A stretch of DNA of 64,000 nt from an uncultured Paracoccaceae bacterium (GTDB lineage Bacteria; Pseudomonadota; Alphaproteobacteria; Rhodobacterales; Rhodobacteraceae): positions 1 through 64,000 of the forward strand of contig CANNFA010000007.1 in NCBI GenBank assembly GCA_947503765.1. Reading direction: 5' to 3'. Below are positions 38,026-46,587 of the stretch, one piece after another. Both the position numbers and the translations under genes were made by a program. The notes below the pieces were generated by a model. That model was not told the DNA's origin and made no database searches. It saw only the letters and a program-made list of their open reading frames with translations. The number at the start of each line of letters is the position of its first letter. Positions within the stretch are counted from its first letter, which is position 1.

Positions 38026-39564
38026 ATGAGCACACCCGAACCCGAGCATCTTTACGCGGCGCGCGAGCCTGTCTTTCCGCGCCGGGTGAAGGGGAATTTC
38101 CGAACCTTCAAATGGGCGATCATGATCGTCACCCTCGGCATCTACTACCTGACGCCGTGGATCCGCTGGGACCGGGGGCCCGAACTGCCGGACCAGGCGG
38201 TGCTTGTCGATCTGGCCAACCGCCGGTTCTTCTTCTTCTGGATCGAGATCTGGCCGCATGAATTCTACTTCATCGCGGGCCTGCTGATCATGGCGGGGCT
38301 GGGGCTGTTCCTGTTCACCTCGGCGCTGGGGCGGGTCTGGTGCGGCTATGCCTGCCCGCAGACCGTCTGGACCGACCTGTTCATCCTGACCGAACGCTGG
38401 ATCGAGGGCGACCGCAACGCCCGCGTCAAGCTGTGGAAGGCAAAGTGGGACGCGCGCAAGTGGCGGCTCAGGATCACCAAGTGGGTGGTCTGGGCGCTGA
38501 TCGGGCTGGCCACCGGCGGGGCCTGGGTGTTCTACTTCACCGACGCCCCGGCGCTGATGGCCGACCTCGTCACCGGCCAGGCGCATCCCGTCGCCTACAC
38601 GACGATGCTGATCCTGACCGCGACCACGGTGCTGTTCGGCGGGTTCGCCCGCGAACAGGTCTGCATCTACATGTGCCCCTGGCCGCGCATCCAGGCGGCG
38701 ATGATGGACGAGGACACGCTGACCATCGCCTACCGCGAATGGCGCGGAGAGCCGCGCGGCAAGGGCAAGCGCCGCCGCGCCATCGCCGAGGCGGCGCAGC
38801 GCGACAGCATGGCTGCCGGGCCCGACGGCGGGCCGAAATCGCCCGCGATCCCGATGCCGGGCATGCCGTCGGGCGTCGGCGGGCCGATCCCGGAAAAGGA
38901 GGGCTTCGGCGACTGCATCGACTGCTACGCCTGCGTCAACGTCTGCCCCACCGGCATCGACATCCGCGACGGCCAGCAGATGGCCTGCATCACCTGCGGG
39001 CTGTGCATCGACGCCTGCGACGAGGTGATGGACAAGATCGGCAAGCCGCGCGGGTTGATCGACTACATGGCGCTGACCGACGAGACCCGCGAGCGCGCCG
39101 GCCAGCCGCCGAAACCGGTGATCAAGCACATCCTGCGGCCGCGCACGATCCTCTACACCACGCTGTGGACGCTGATCGGCATCGCGCTGGTCGTCGCGCT
39201 GTTCATTCGCAGCGACATTGATGTTACGGTCGCGCCCGTGCGCAACCCGACCTATGTCACCCTGTCCGACGGGTCGATCCGCAACACCTATGACGTGCGC
39301 CTGCTGAACAAGCACGGCGAGGCGCGCCCGTTCGAGATCACGCTGACCGGCGATCCGGCGCTCAGGGTCGAACTGGAAGGCCAGGAGGACAACACCGTGA
39401 CCGTGCCCGCGGACGAGACGATGCTGCAACGGGTCTACGTGATCGCCCCCGCCGGAAGCGAGGCGGCGCGCACCGACCGCAGCGAAATCCGCTTCTGGGT
39501 CGAGGATCTTGCCGGAACCGAACGTGTGCACAAGGACAGCACCTTCAACGGGAAAGCGCCATGA
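38026..39564 (+). CDS. ccoG: CcoG/FixG/RdxA polyferredoxin
   Basis: CcoG reduces Cu(II) for the cbb3 copper centre. The protein of about 512 residues has several membrane segments, FixG-type loop ALGRVWCGYACPQTVWTD, REQVCIYMCPWPRIQ, and two 4Fe-4S motifs in CIDCYACVNVCPTGID and CITCGLCIDACDEV. The C-terminal 120 residues form the IG-fold domain (PTYVTLSDGSIRNTYDVRLL). ATG 38026 is preferred; an in-frame GTG lies at 38014. ccoH overlaps its end by four bases. An FNR box lies upstream. Confidence 0.96.
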   Translation: MSTPEPEHLYAAREPVFPRRVKGNFRTFKWAIMIVTLGIYYLTPWIRWDRGPELPDQAVLVDLANRRFFFFWIEIWPHEFYFIAGLLIMAGLGLFLFTSALGRVWCGYACPQTVWTDLFILTERWIEGDRNARVKLWKAKWDARKWRLRITKWVVWALIGLATGGAWVFYFTDAPALMADLVTGQAHPVAYTTMLILTATTVLFGGFAREQVCIYMCPWPRIQAAMMDEDTLTIAYREWRGEPRGKGKRRRAIAEAAQRDSMAAGPDGGPKSPAIPMPGMPSGVGGPIPEKEGFGDCIDCYACVNVCPTGIDIRDGQQMACITCGLCIDACDEVMDKIGKPRGLIDYMALTDETRERAGQPPKPVIKHILRPRTILYTTLWTLIGIALVVALFIRSDIDVTVAPVRNPTYVTLSDGSIRNTYDVRLLNKHGEARPFEITLTGDPALRVELEGQEDNTVTVPADETMLQRVYVIAPAGSEAARTDRSEIRFWVEDLAGTERVHKDSTFNGKAP

Positions 39565-40019
39565 CCGGAAAACCCCTGACCGGCCGCAAGGTCTTTGCCA
39601 TCACCGCCGGCGCCTTCGGCATCATCGTCGCGGTCAACCTGACCATGGCGGTGAAGGCCGTGGGCACCTTTCCGGGGCTGGAGGTGAAGAATTCCTACGT
39701 CGCCAGCCAAAGCTTCGACGCCGACCGCGCCGCGCAGGAGGCGCTGGGCTGGGACGTATCCGCCGGGATCGAGAACGGCGCGCTGCGCGTCGTCATCACC
39801 GGCGCCGACGGGCGCCCCGTCGCCCCGCCCGAGCTGACCGCGATGCTGGGCCGCACCACGATGCGCGGCGCCGACACCGCGCCCGTGCTGGCCTTCGACG
39901 GCAGCGCGCATGTCGCCGCCGTGGACGCCGCCCCCGGCAAGTGGGAGCTGCGGCTCGACGCGCGGGCCGAGGACGGCACGCGGTTCCGCCAGCGGCTGAT
40001 CCTGCGCGTCGGCGGCTGA
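39561..40019 (+). CDS. ccoH: CcoH/FixH cbb3 assembly protein
   Basis: A 152-residue membrane-anchored protein needed for stable cbb3 assembly. After MTGKPLTGRKVFAITAGAFG comes one membrane span (to about residue 35), with the family motif VNLTMAVKAVGTFPGLEVKN, then SYVASQSFD and a periplasmic beta-rich domain. ATGA overlap with ccoG and one base to ccoI. Confidence 0.94.
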   Translation: MTGKPLTGRKVFAITAGAFGIIVAVNLTMAVKAVGTFPGLEVKNSYVASQSFDADRAAQEALGWDVSAGIENGALRVVITGADGRPVAPPELTAMLGRTTMRGADTAPVLAFDGSAHVAAVDAAPGKWELRLDARAEDGTRFRQRLILRVGG

Positions 40020-40020
40020 C

Positions 40021-42207
40021 ATGGCCGGGGCGGTCCAGACCTCTGCCTGCCCGGCCTGCGCCGCCGCCCCCGCGGCCGGACAGGTCGCCGGCAGCGCCGC
40101 CGCGGCGGCGGGCGGCGCGCAGGTGCTGCTGTCGCTGCCCGAGATCCATTGCGGCGCCTGCATCTCGGGGGTGGAACGCAGCCTGTCCGCCATGCCGGGC
40201 GTGCGCCGCGCACGGGTGAACCTGACGCTGAAACGCGCCCAGGTCGATGTCGATCCGGGCATCGCCGCCGCGGACCTTGCCGCCGCGCTCGGCGCGCAGG
40301 GCTGGGCCGCGCATGAACTGGACGCGGCGACGCTGGCCGGCACCCAGACCGACCGGACCGGGCGCGATCTGCTGATGCGGCTGGGCGTCGCCGGGTTCGC
40401 CATGATGAACGTCATGCTGCTGTCGGTGGCGGTCTGGTCCGGCGCGGCGGATGCGACGCGCGATCTGTTCCACTGGATCAGCGCCTCGATCGCCATTCCG
40501 ACCATCGCCTTTTCCGCGCAGCCCTTCTTTCGCAGCGCGCTGGGCGCGCTTCGGGGCGGGCGGCTGAACATGGACGTGCCGATTTCGCTGGCGATCCTGC
40601 TGGCGGCGGGGATGAGCCTCTATGAGACCGCGCAATCGGGCGAACATGCCTATTTCGACGCGGCGCTGTCGCTGACGTTCTTCCTGCTGGCGGGGCGGTT
40701 CCTCGACTACCGCACGCGGTCGGTCGCGCGCTCGGCGGCGCAGGAACTGGCCGCGCTGGAAGTGCCGCGCGCGCTGCGGATCAGCGCGGATGCCGAAACG
40801 ATGGTGCCCGTGGCCGAGCTGGCCGTGGGCGACCTGGTGCGGGTGCTGCCCGGCGCGCGGGTGCCGGTGGACGGCATCGTCGAGATCGGCGCGACCGAGA
40901 TCGACCGCGCGCTTCTGACCGGCGAGAGCCTGCCGGTGGCCGCCGCCGCCGGGGCGGAGGTGCATGCCGGCGAGGTCAACCTGACCGGCGTGCTGACCGT
41001 GCGGGTGACGGCGGCGGGCGAGGATTCGACGCTGTCCCGTCTGGCCGATCTCGTGGCCGTGGCCGAGACGACGCGCAACCGCTACACCTCGCTCGCCGAC
41101 CGCGCGGCGCGCATCTATGCGCCGGTCGTGCACCTGCTGGCACTGGCCGCCTTTGCCGGCTGGATGTGGATCTCGGGCGGCGACGTGCGGCTGTCGCTGA
41201 ACATCGCGGTGGCGGTGCTGATCATCACCTGCCCCTGCGCGCTGGGCCTCGCGGTGCCGGCGGTGACGACCGCCGCCTCGGGCCGGCTGTTCCGGCGCGG
41301 CCTGCTGATCAAGAGCGCGACGGCGCTGGAACGGCTGGCCGAGGTGGACACGGTGGTCTTCGACAAGACCGGCACGCTGACCACCGGCACCCCGCGCGCC
41401 GAGAACCTGGGCGATCACGCGCGCCGCGACCTGGAAGTGGCAGCGGCGCTGGCCGAAGGCTCGGCCCATCCGCTGGCCCAGGCGCTGGCGGCGGCGGCAA
41501 GGGCGGCCGGCATCCGGCCCGCGCGGGTGGACGACATCCGCGAGGTGCCCGGCCACGGGATCGAGGGTGCGTGGCACGGCGAAACGGTGCGCCTGGGCCG
41601 CGCCGCCTGGACCGGGGCGACCCAGGCGGAGCAGACCGCGACCTATCTGCAGATCGGCGGCCGCGTTCTGACCTTCCGCTTTGCCGACAGCCTGCGCGAC
41701 GGGGCGGCACAGGCGGTCGCGGCGATGAAGGCCCAGGGCAAGGACGTGATCCTGCTGTCGGGCGACGCGCCCGCCGCGGTGGCGGACCTGGCCGCGCGGG
41801 TCGGGATCGACAGCTTCGCCGCCGAGGTGCTGCCCGAGGGCAAGGCCGCCCGGATCGAGGCGCTGGGCGCCGGCGGGCGGCGCGTGCTGATGGTGGGCGA
41901 CGGGCTGAACGACACGGCGGCGCTGGCGGCGGCACATGCGTCGATCTCCCCCGCCTCGGCGCTGGAGGCGACGCGCGTGGTGTCCGACATCGTGCTGCTG
42001 GGCGGCTCGCTGGAACCGCTGGGCGACGCGGTGGCCACGGCGCGGTCGGCCACGCGGCGCATCCACGAGAATTTCGGCATCGCCGCGCTCTACAACGCGG
42101 TGGCGATCCCGGTCGCGCTGATGGGCTTCGCCACGCCGCTGGCGGCCGCGCTGGCAATGTCGGGCTCGTCGATCTGCGTGACGCTGAACGCGCTGAGGCT
42201 GCGGTGA
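40021..42207 (+). CDS. ccoI: CcoI/FixI copper-translocating P-type ATPase
   Basis: CcoI exports copper for insertion into CcoN. The 728-residue P1B-ATPase has an N-terminal Cys pair (CPAC, residues 10-13), a metal-binding domain with IHCGACISGVE (Cys44 and Cys47), the transport motif TCPCALGLAVP near 404, the phosphorylation motif FDKTGTLTTG near 447 and the hinge MVGDGLNDTAALAAAH. All catalytic motifs are intact. It lies between ccoH and ccoS in the normal order. Confidence 0.97.
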   Translation: MAGAVQTSACPACAAAPAAGQVAGSAAAAAGGAQVLLSLPEIHCGACISGVERSLSAMPGVRRARVNLTLKRAQVDVDPGIAAADLAAALGAQGWAAHELDAATLAGTQTDRTGRDLLMRLGVAGFAMMNVMLLSVAVWSGAADATRDLFHWISASIAIPTIAFSAQPFFRSALGALRGGRLNMDVPISLAILLAAGMSLYETAQSGEHAYFDAALSLTFFLLAGRFLDYRTRSVARSAAQELAALEVPRALRISADAETMVPVAELAVGDLVRVLPGARVPVDGIVEIGATEIDRALLTGESLPVAAAAGAEVHAGEVNLTGVLTVRVTAAGEDSTLSRLADLVAVAETTRNRYTSLADRAARIYAPVVHLLALAAFAGWMWISGGDVRLSLNIAVAVLIITCPCALGLAVPAVTTAASGRLFRRGLLIKSATALERLAEVDTVVFDKTGTLTTGTPRAENLGDHARRDLEVAAALAEGSAHPLAQALAAAARAAGIRPARVDDIREVPGHGIEGAWHGETVRLGRAAWTGATQAEQTATYLQIGGRVLTFRFADSLRDGAAQAVAAMKAQGKDVILLSGDAPAAVADLAARVGIDSFAAEVLPEGKAARIEALGAGGRRVLMVGDGLNDTAALAAAHASISPASALEATRVVSDIVLLGGSLEPLGDAVATARSATRRIHENFGIAALYNAVAIPVALMGFATPLAAALAMSGSSICVTLNALRLR

Positions 42208-42265
42208 CGGGCGGCGCCGGATACGGGGCGGCATACGCAGGTTTGCTGCCCGAGGAGGGCGCGCG

Positions 42266-42427
42266 ATGAACGTGCTGTCCTACCTGATCCCGATCTCGCT
42301 GATCCTCGGCGGGGTGGGCCTCGCCGCCTTCGTCTGGTCGCTGAGATCAAGGCAATACGACGACCCCGAAGGCGACAGCCGGCGCATCCTGTCGGACGAA
42401 TTCGACGACAAGCCGAAAGAGGATTGA
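42266..42427 (+). CDS. ccoS: CcoS/FixS cbb3 maturation protein
   Basis: A 53-residue single-span protein: MNVLSYLIPISLILGGVGLA then AFVWSLRSRQYDDPEGDSRR and ILSDE, the conserved CcoS tail. It is needed for cofactor insertion into cbb3. ATG 42266 has GAGGAGG upstream. It ends the ccoGHIS operon, and the 110-bp array starts 48 bases later. Confidence 0.93.
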   Translation: MNVLSYLIPISLILGGVGLAAFVWSLRSRQYDDPEGDSRRILSDEFDDKPKED

Positions 42428-42475
42428 GCGGCACCATCCGGTCCCCCGCGCAGGGGCGCACCAGAGGCGAGCCGC

Positions 42476-43093
42476 GCCCCGGACCTGATCCGGGGCCTCC
42501 GCGCTCGCCAAACACCGAGGTCCCGGGTCAAGCCCGGGACGGGGTGCGTCGGGAATGGCTGGCCGGCGATCGAATGCCCGAACCACGCCCCGGACCTGAT
42601 CCGGGGCCTCCTCGTTCGCCAAACACCGGGGTCCCGGGTCAAGCCCGGGACGGGGTGCGCGGGGCCGGCTAGCCGGCGGCCGAATGTCCCAGCCGCGCCC
42701 CGGACATGATGCGCGGGCCTCCCCGTTCCCCAAACACCGAGGTCTCGGGGCAGGCCCGGGACGGGTTGCGCGGGGATGGCTGGCCGGCGGCCGAATGTCC
42801 GAGCCGCGCCCCGGACTTGATCCGGGGCCTCCGCGCTCGCCACTCGCCGAGGTCCCGGGTCAAGCCCGGGACGGGTTGCGCGGGGATGGCTGGCCGGCGG
42901 TCGAATGTCCCAGCCGCGCCCCGGACCCGATCCGGAGCCTCCGCGTTCGCCGCCCGCAGGGGTCCCGGGGCAGGCCCGGGACGGGGTGCGCGGGGATGGC
43001 TGGCCGGCGGCCAAATGCCCGAACCGCGCCCCGGACCCGATCCGGGGCCTCCTCGTTCGCCAAACACCGGGGTCCCGGGTCAAGCCCGGGACG
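42476..43093. repeat. Tandem array of six ~110-bp units
   Basis: Six copies of a 66-base core begin at 42476, 42587, 42697, 42808, 42918 and 43028, a period of 110 or 111 bases. Each core holds two palindromes: GCCCCGGACCTGATCCGGGGC-like (shown shortened: CCCCGGA and TCCGGGG) and CCCGGGTCAAGCCCGGG. A linker of about 44 bases, including GGCTGGCCGGCGGCCGAATG, joins the copies; the last copy lacks its linker. It fills the space between ccoS and pyrC', which run toward each other. No frame through it looks like a protein. Confidence 0.9.
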
Positions 43094-43102
43094 TGACTTG
43101 TT

Positions 43103-44395
43103 CTAAGCCGCGAACACGTCTTTCCCGCCGACCCAGGTGCGCAGCACCCGCCCTTCCATCCTTGCGCCGTCGAACGGCGTGTTCTTCGACTTCGAGCGCA
43201 GCGCGAAGCGGTCCAGCACGAAGGGCGCGTCCGGGTCGAACAGTACCAGGTCGGCCGGCGCTCCCGCCGCGAGCCGCCCCGTGGGCAGGCCCAGCCGCCG
43301 CGACGGGATCAGCGACATGGCGCGGAACAGTTGCGGCAGGTCCAGCGCGCCCGAATGGTAGAGCCGCATCGCCGCCGGCAGCAGCGTTTCCAGCGCGACC
43401 GCGCCCGATGCGGCCTCTTCGAAGGGCAGGCGTTTGGATTCCTCGTCCTGCGGCGTGTGCATCGAGGAGATCACGTCGATCAGCCCGCTCGCCACCGCCT
43501 CGACCAGTGCCACGCGGTCGTCCTCGTCGCGCAGCGGCGGCTTCATCTTGAAGAAGGTCCGGTAGTCGCCCACGTCCAGCGCGTTCAGCGTCAGGTGGTG
43601 GATGTTCGCCCCGGCGCTGACGTCAAGGCCGGCCTTTTTGGCACGGTCCAAGGCGGCCAGCGACGCGGTGCAGGACAGGTTGTCGGCGTGATAGCGCGCG
43701 CCGGTCATCTCGGCCAGCGCCAAGTCGCGCTCCAGCCCCAGCCGTTCGGCCATGGGCGAAACGGCCGGCAGCCCGCGCAGCGACGCGAACTTGCCCGAGG
43801 TCGCGGCCGCGCCGCGCGACAGGCCCGGATCCTGCGGATGCGCGATCACCAGCGCGCCGAGCGAGTGCGCATAGGTCAGGCAGCGCGCGAAGACGCGGGT
43901 GTCGGTCACCACCGCATCGGCATCTGAAAAGGCGACCGCGCCGGCATCCTGGAGAAAGCCGATCTCGACCATCTCGCGCCCCGCGCGCCCCTTGGTCAGC
44001 GCGGCCATCGGGTGGATGCGGACCGGCGCGGCCTCTGCCCCGCGCCGGGCGATGAATTCAAGCTGCTCGGGGCTGTCGATCGCCGGCAGCGTGTCGGGGC
44101 GGGTGACCATGGTGGTCACGCCCCCTGCCGCCGCGGCAAGCCCGGCGCTGCGAAAGCTTTCCTTGTGGCGCTCGCCGGGCTCGCAGACCTTGACGCCCAG
44201 ATCGACGATGCCGGGGGCAAGGCATTTGCCGCCGCAATCGAAAATGTTTCGCGCGCGAAACATTTTATCTTCCAAATCAGTATCTTGCGTTAACACCTTG
44301 GTAATGTTTCCGTCCGCGATGCACAGCGCGCCGGGGCCGTCGCGGCCGGTTTCGGGGTCGATCAGGCGGGCATTTGTCAGCAGCATGTCGGTCAT
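43103..44395 (-). CDS. pyrC: Dihydroorotase-like protein PyrC', probably non-catalytic
   Basis: A 430-residue amidohydrolase-fold protein of the class I dihydroorotase group. It keeps AFSDADAVV, VIAHPQDPG and LSCTASLAALDRAKKAG, but the metal-binding HxH (usually DxHVHLREPG) is replaced by DLGVKVCEPGE, and the usual TDHAPH is SSMHTPQ. With these ligands gone, catalysis is unlikely. Homologous PyrC' (PyrX) proteins in pseudomonads are structural partners of aspartate transcarbamoylase, and pyrB is close by. A perfect 26-base palindrome at 44241 falls in an AT-rich stretch that encodes residues of about 32-52. An active dihydroorotase should exist elsewhere. Confidence 0.85.
   Translation of the reverse strand: MTDMLLTNARLIDPETGRDGPGALCIADGNITKVLTQDTDLEDKMFRARNIFDCGGKCLAPGIVDLGVKVCEPGERHKESFRSAGLAAAAGGVTTMVTRPDTLPAIDSPEQLEFIARRGAEAAPVRIHPMAALTKGRAGREMVEIGFLQDAGAVAFSDADAVVTDTRVFARCLTYAHSLGALVIAHPQDPGLSRGAAATSGKFASLRGLPAVSPMAERLGLERDLALAEMTGARYHADNLSCTASLAALDRAKKAGLDVSAGANIHHLTLNALDVGDYRTFFKMKPPLRDEDDRVALVEAVASGLIDVISSMHTPQDEESKRLPFEEAASGAVALETLLPAAMRLYHSGALDLPQLFRAMSLIPSRRLGLPTGRLAAGAPADLVLFDPDAPFVLDRFALRSKSKNTPFDGARMEGRVLRTWVGGKDVFAA
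44241..44266. repeat. Perfect 26-bp palindrome inside pyrC'
   Basis: AAAATGTTTCGCG is followed directly by its exact complement, giving a 26-base palindrome in the coding strand of pyrC'. The inner TGTTTC and GAAACA half-sites resemble ParB parS half-sites but are six bases apart, not four. The 70 bases around it are AT-richer than the gene. Confidence 0.9.
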
Positions 44396-44500
44396 GAACT
44401 TGCCTTGGCATGGCGTGATAACGGGCGAAACCGGGCATTGGCGCGCCGGGGACGGGAAAGAACGGGACGGCGCCGGATAGACCCCGGCGCAAACATGCGG

Positions 44501-45064
44501 TTATCCCCGCGATCCGGCCAGCCAGGCAAGGCCCAAGACCAGCAACGCGGCGGCCAGCAGCACCACCAGCACCAGCGCGCGCGGCAGGCGGCGCAGCGGT
44601 CTTGCAGGCTCGGGCGCGGGGCGCGCGGGGGCGGAGCTGTCGGCGGCGGGGGGCAGCGTGCCGGGCGCGTCGGCCTGTTCCAGCCGGTAGGTGCCCAGAT
44701 GGCGCAGCGGCGGGGTCGGCGACAGGCGCGCGGCCTTGCCACCGAAAGCCGGCGAATGGACGATGACGATATAGCCGCTTTCCGCCTCCAGGGCGGTGCG
44801 GTCCGCGGCGATCTCGGCGTCGGCCACGCCCAGCCCCTCGGTCAGGTAGCCGGGCAGGCCGACACCGGCGAGATCGGCGGCGGGGAAGATCTCGACATGG
44901 TCGCGGTCGAGCCGCGGCGCACCGAGCAGCGCCGCCAGACCGGACGGGCCGCCATTGGACGCGCGCCCCTCGGCCAGCGCCTCGGCCTCGGGCGCGGTCA
45001 TGTCCAGCGCGAAGACGCGCACCACCTCGCGCTCGCCGGCGGGAACGTGCAACAGCCCGGTCAC
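44501..45064 (-). CDS. Tail-anchored membrane protein, unknown
   Basis: A 187-residue protein. The first 120 residues are soluble ([20 protein letters not shown] at the start, DRDHVEIFPAADLAGVGLPG in the middle, ESGYIVIVHSPAFGGKAARL), then a Pro/Ala linker, and one hydrophobic segment near the C-terminus (ALVLVVLLAAALLVLGLAWL). I do not know the family. The GTG start overlaps the stop of the upstream PH-domain gene (GTGA). It lies between pyrB and pyrC' on the same strand, so it belongs to the pyrimidine operon, though no role in that pathway is evident. Confidence 0.7.
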   Translation of the reverse strand: MTGLLHVPAGEREVVRVFALDMTAPEAEALAEGRASNGGPSGLAALLGAPRLDRDHVEIFPAADLAGVGLPGYLTEGLGVADAEIAADRTALEAESGYIVIVHSPAFGGKAARLSPTPPLRHLGTYRLEQADAPGTLPPAADSSAPARPAPEPARPLRRLPRALVLVVLLAAALLVLGLAWLAGSRG

Positions 45065-45516
45065 TGCGGCGCCCCCCCGGCCTGCATGGCGGCGCGGCGC
45101 AGCGCGTCCCGGGTGGCGTTCGCATCCTTCTGGTACTTGATCAGGTGCTTGTCGCCGGCGCCGGTGATCACCTGCACGATGCTGCCCATCCGGTTCAGCC
45201 GCGCGATCGACGCCAGCGGGATCGCCCGCCCGCCGGGCCCGAGCAGCCGGGTGCCGGTCACGTCCCAGCGCACGGCCAGTTCCTCGGACGCCATGTACCA
45301 GCCGCGCAGGCCGATGGCCGCCAGCCCGCCGACCGCGCCGGTCCAGACATGCGGGCTGCCCATCGCCCACAGGATCGCCATGCCGCCGGCCATCGCCGCG
45401 GCGGCCATCCAGGCGTTGTCGCGCAGGTAGGTGGCACGGTCGGGGCGGAAGGATTGCGCGATCTCCTCGTCGGTTTCCAGCGGGATCGTCGGGCTGCGTT
45501 GTGCGCCGTCAGGCAT
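45061..45516 (-). CDS. Membrane protein with bacterial PH-like domain
   Basis: A protein of about 151 residues with two hydrophobic segments (about residues 37-75) and a C-terminal PH-like (bPH_2/YdbT) module: [20 protein letters not shown] followed by [20 protein letters not shown] and [20 protein letters not shown]. The fold is inferred from pattern. ATG 45516 has GGAG at seven bases and is better than the GTG at 45522. It overlaps the end of pyrB and the next gene. Confidence 0.7.
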   Translation of the reverse strand: MPDGAQRSPTIPLETDEEIAQSFRPDRATYLRDNAWMAAAAMAGGMAILWAMGSPHVWTGAVGGLAAIGLRGWYMASEELAVRWDVTGTRLLGPGGRAIPLASIARLNRMGSIVQVITGAGDKHLIKYQKDANATRDALRRAAMQAGGAPQ

Positions 45517-46465
45517 GTTCACGCTCCTTTTTCCGGGCGGCGCGCAGGTTCCGCGCCAGCAGATCCATCGCCGCCATGCGCACCGCCACGCCCATTTCCA
45601 CCTGGTCCTGGATCACCGAGCGGTTGATGTCGTCGGCGATGGTGCCGTCGATCTCGACCCCGCGGTTCATCGGGCCGGGATGCATCACGATGGCATCGGA
45701 TCTGGCATGGGCCAGCTTGGCCGCGTCCAGCCCGAAGCGGTGGAAATATTCCCGCTCGGACGGGATGAAGCCGCCGTCCATCCGTTCCTTTTGCAGCCGC
45801 AGCATCATCACCACGTCGACGCCTTCCAGCCCTTTTGCCATGTCGTCGAACACCTCCACCCCGAATTCCGCGATGCCGGCGGGCATCAGCGTCGGCGGGC
45901 CGATCAGGCGCACGCGGTTCTCCATCTTGCCCAGCAGCAGGATGTTCGAGCGGGCCACGCGGGAATGCGCGATGTCGCCGCAGATCGCCACCGACAGCCG
46001 GTGCAGCCGCCCCTTGGCCCGGCGGATCGTCAGCGCGTCCAGCAAGGCCTGGGTGGGGTGTTCGTGGCGCCCGTCCCCGGCATTCAGGACCGCGCAATTC
46101 ACCTTTTCCGCCAGCAGGTTGACCGCCCCGGAATGCGGATGCCGGACCACCAGCAGGTCGGGATGCATCGCGTTCAGCGTCAGCGCCGTGTCGATCAGCG
46201 TCTCGCCCTTCTTGATCGAGGACGCCTGCATCGACATGTTCATCACGTCGGCGCCCAGCCGCAGGCCCGCGATCTCGAAACTGGCCTGGGTGCGGGTCGA
46301 ATTCTCGAAGAACATGTTGATCTGCGTCAGCCCGGCCAGCGCGTCGCCATGCTTGGCCTCGGCGCGGTTCAGGTCGACATAGGTCTCCGCCAGGTCGAGC
46401 ACGGCGCGAATCTCGTCGGGTGCGAGCGATTCGATGCCCAGCAGGTGGTTGTGTCTGAACGACAT
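45509..46465 (-). CDS. pyrB: Aspartate carbamoyltransferase catalytic subunit
   Basis: PyrB joins carbamoyl phosphate and aspartate, the first committed step to UMP. The 318-residue protein has the carbamoyl phosphate loop [15 protein letters not shown], the Lys-containing loop [12 protein letters not shown], the [12 protein letters not shown] helix and the aspartate-binding LQKERMDGG. Length is normal. It leads the pyrB-PH-membrane protein-pyrC' group, with genes overlapping, and is divergent from the uracil-DNA glycosylase gene. No pyrI regulatory gene is seen, which suits a PyrC'-associated ATCase. Confidence 0.96.
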   Translation of the reverse strand: MSFRHNHLLGIESLAPDEIRAVLDLAETYVDLNRAEAKHGDALAGLTQINMFFENSTRTQASFEIAGLRLGADVMNMSMQASSIKKGETLIDTALTLNAMHPDLLVVRHPHSGAVNLLAEKVNCAVLNAGDGRHEHPTQALLDALTIRRAKGRLHRLSVAICGDIAHSRVARSNILLLGKMENRVRLIGPPTLMPAGIAEFGVEVFDDMAKGLEGVDVVMMLRLQKERMDGGFIPSEREYFHRFGLDAAKLAHARSDAIVMHPGPMNRGVEIDGTIADDINRSVIQDQVEMGVAVRMAAMDLLARNLRAARKKEREHA

Positions 46466-46587
46466 GGATTTCCCCGGCGGCTGCGACGGACCTGCGGGAA
46501 CCTTAAATTCCGGGCGGCCCTGCGGCAAGCCGCTGTTGGGCATTGCGCCCCGTTTACCTTGGCTCTGGCAGGGACTAGCCTGCGGGC

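Noticed and set aside
42476-43093. CRISPR array
   Set aside because: The repeated unit is 110 bases, repeats are longer than spacers, the linkers are near-identical to each other and no cas genes are near.
42424-43551. Several 60-280 codon open frames through the 110-bp array on both strands
   Set aside because: Period and composition leave stop codons rare in all frames. Translations are Pro/Arg/Gly repeats that differ by frame, and none has a ribosome site or conserved start.
44241-44266. Canonical ParB parS site
   Set aside because: The half-sites are alike, but parS has four central bases and this palindrome has six, so it is not reported as parS.
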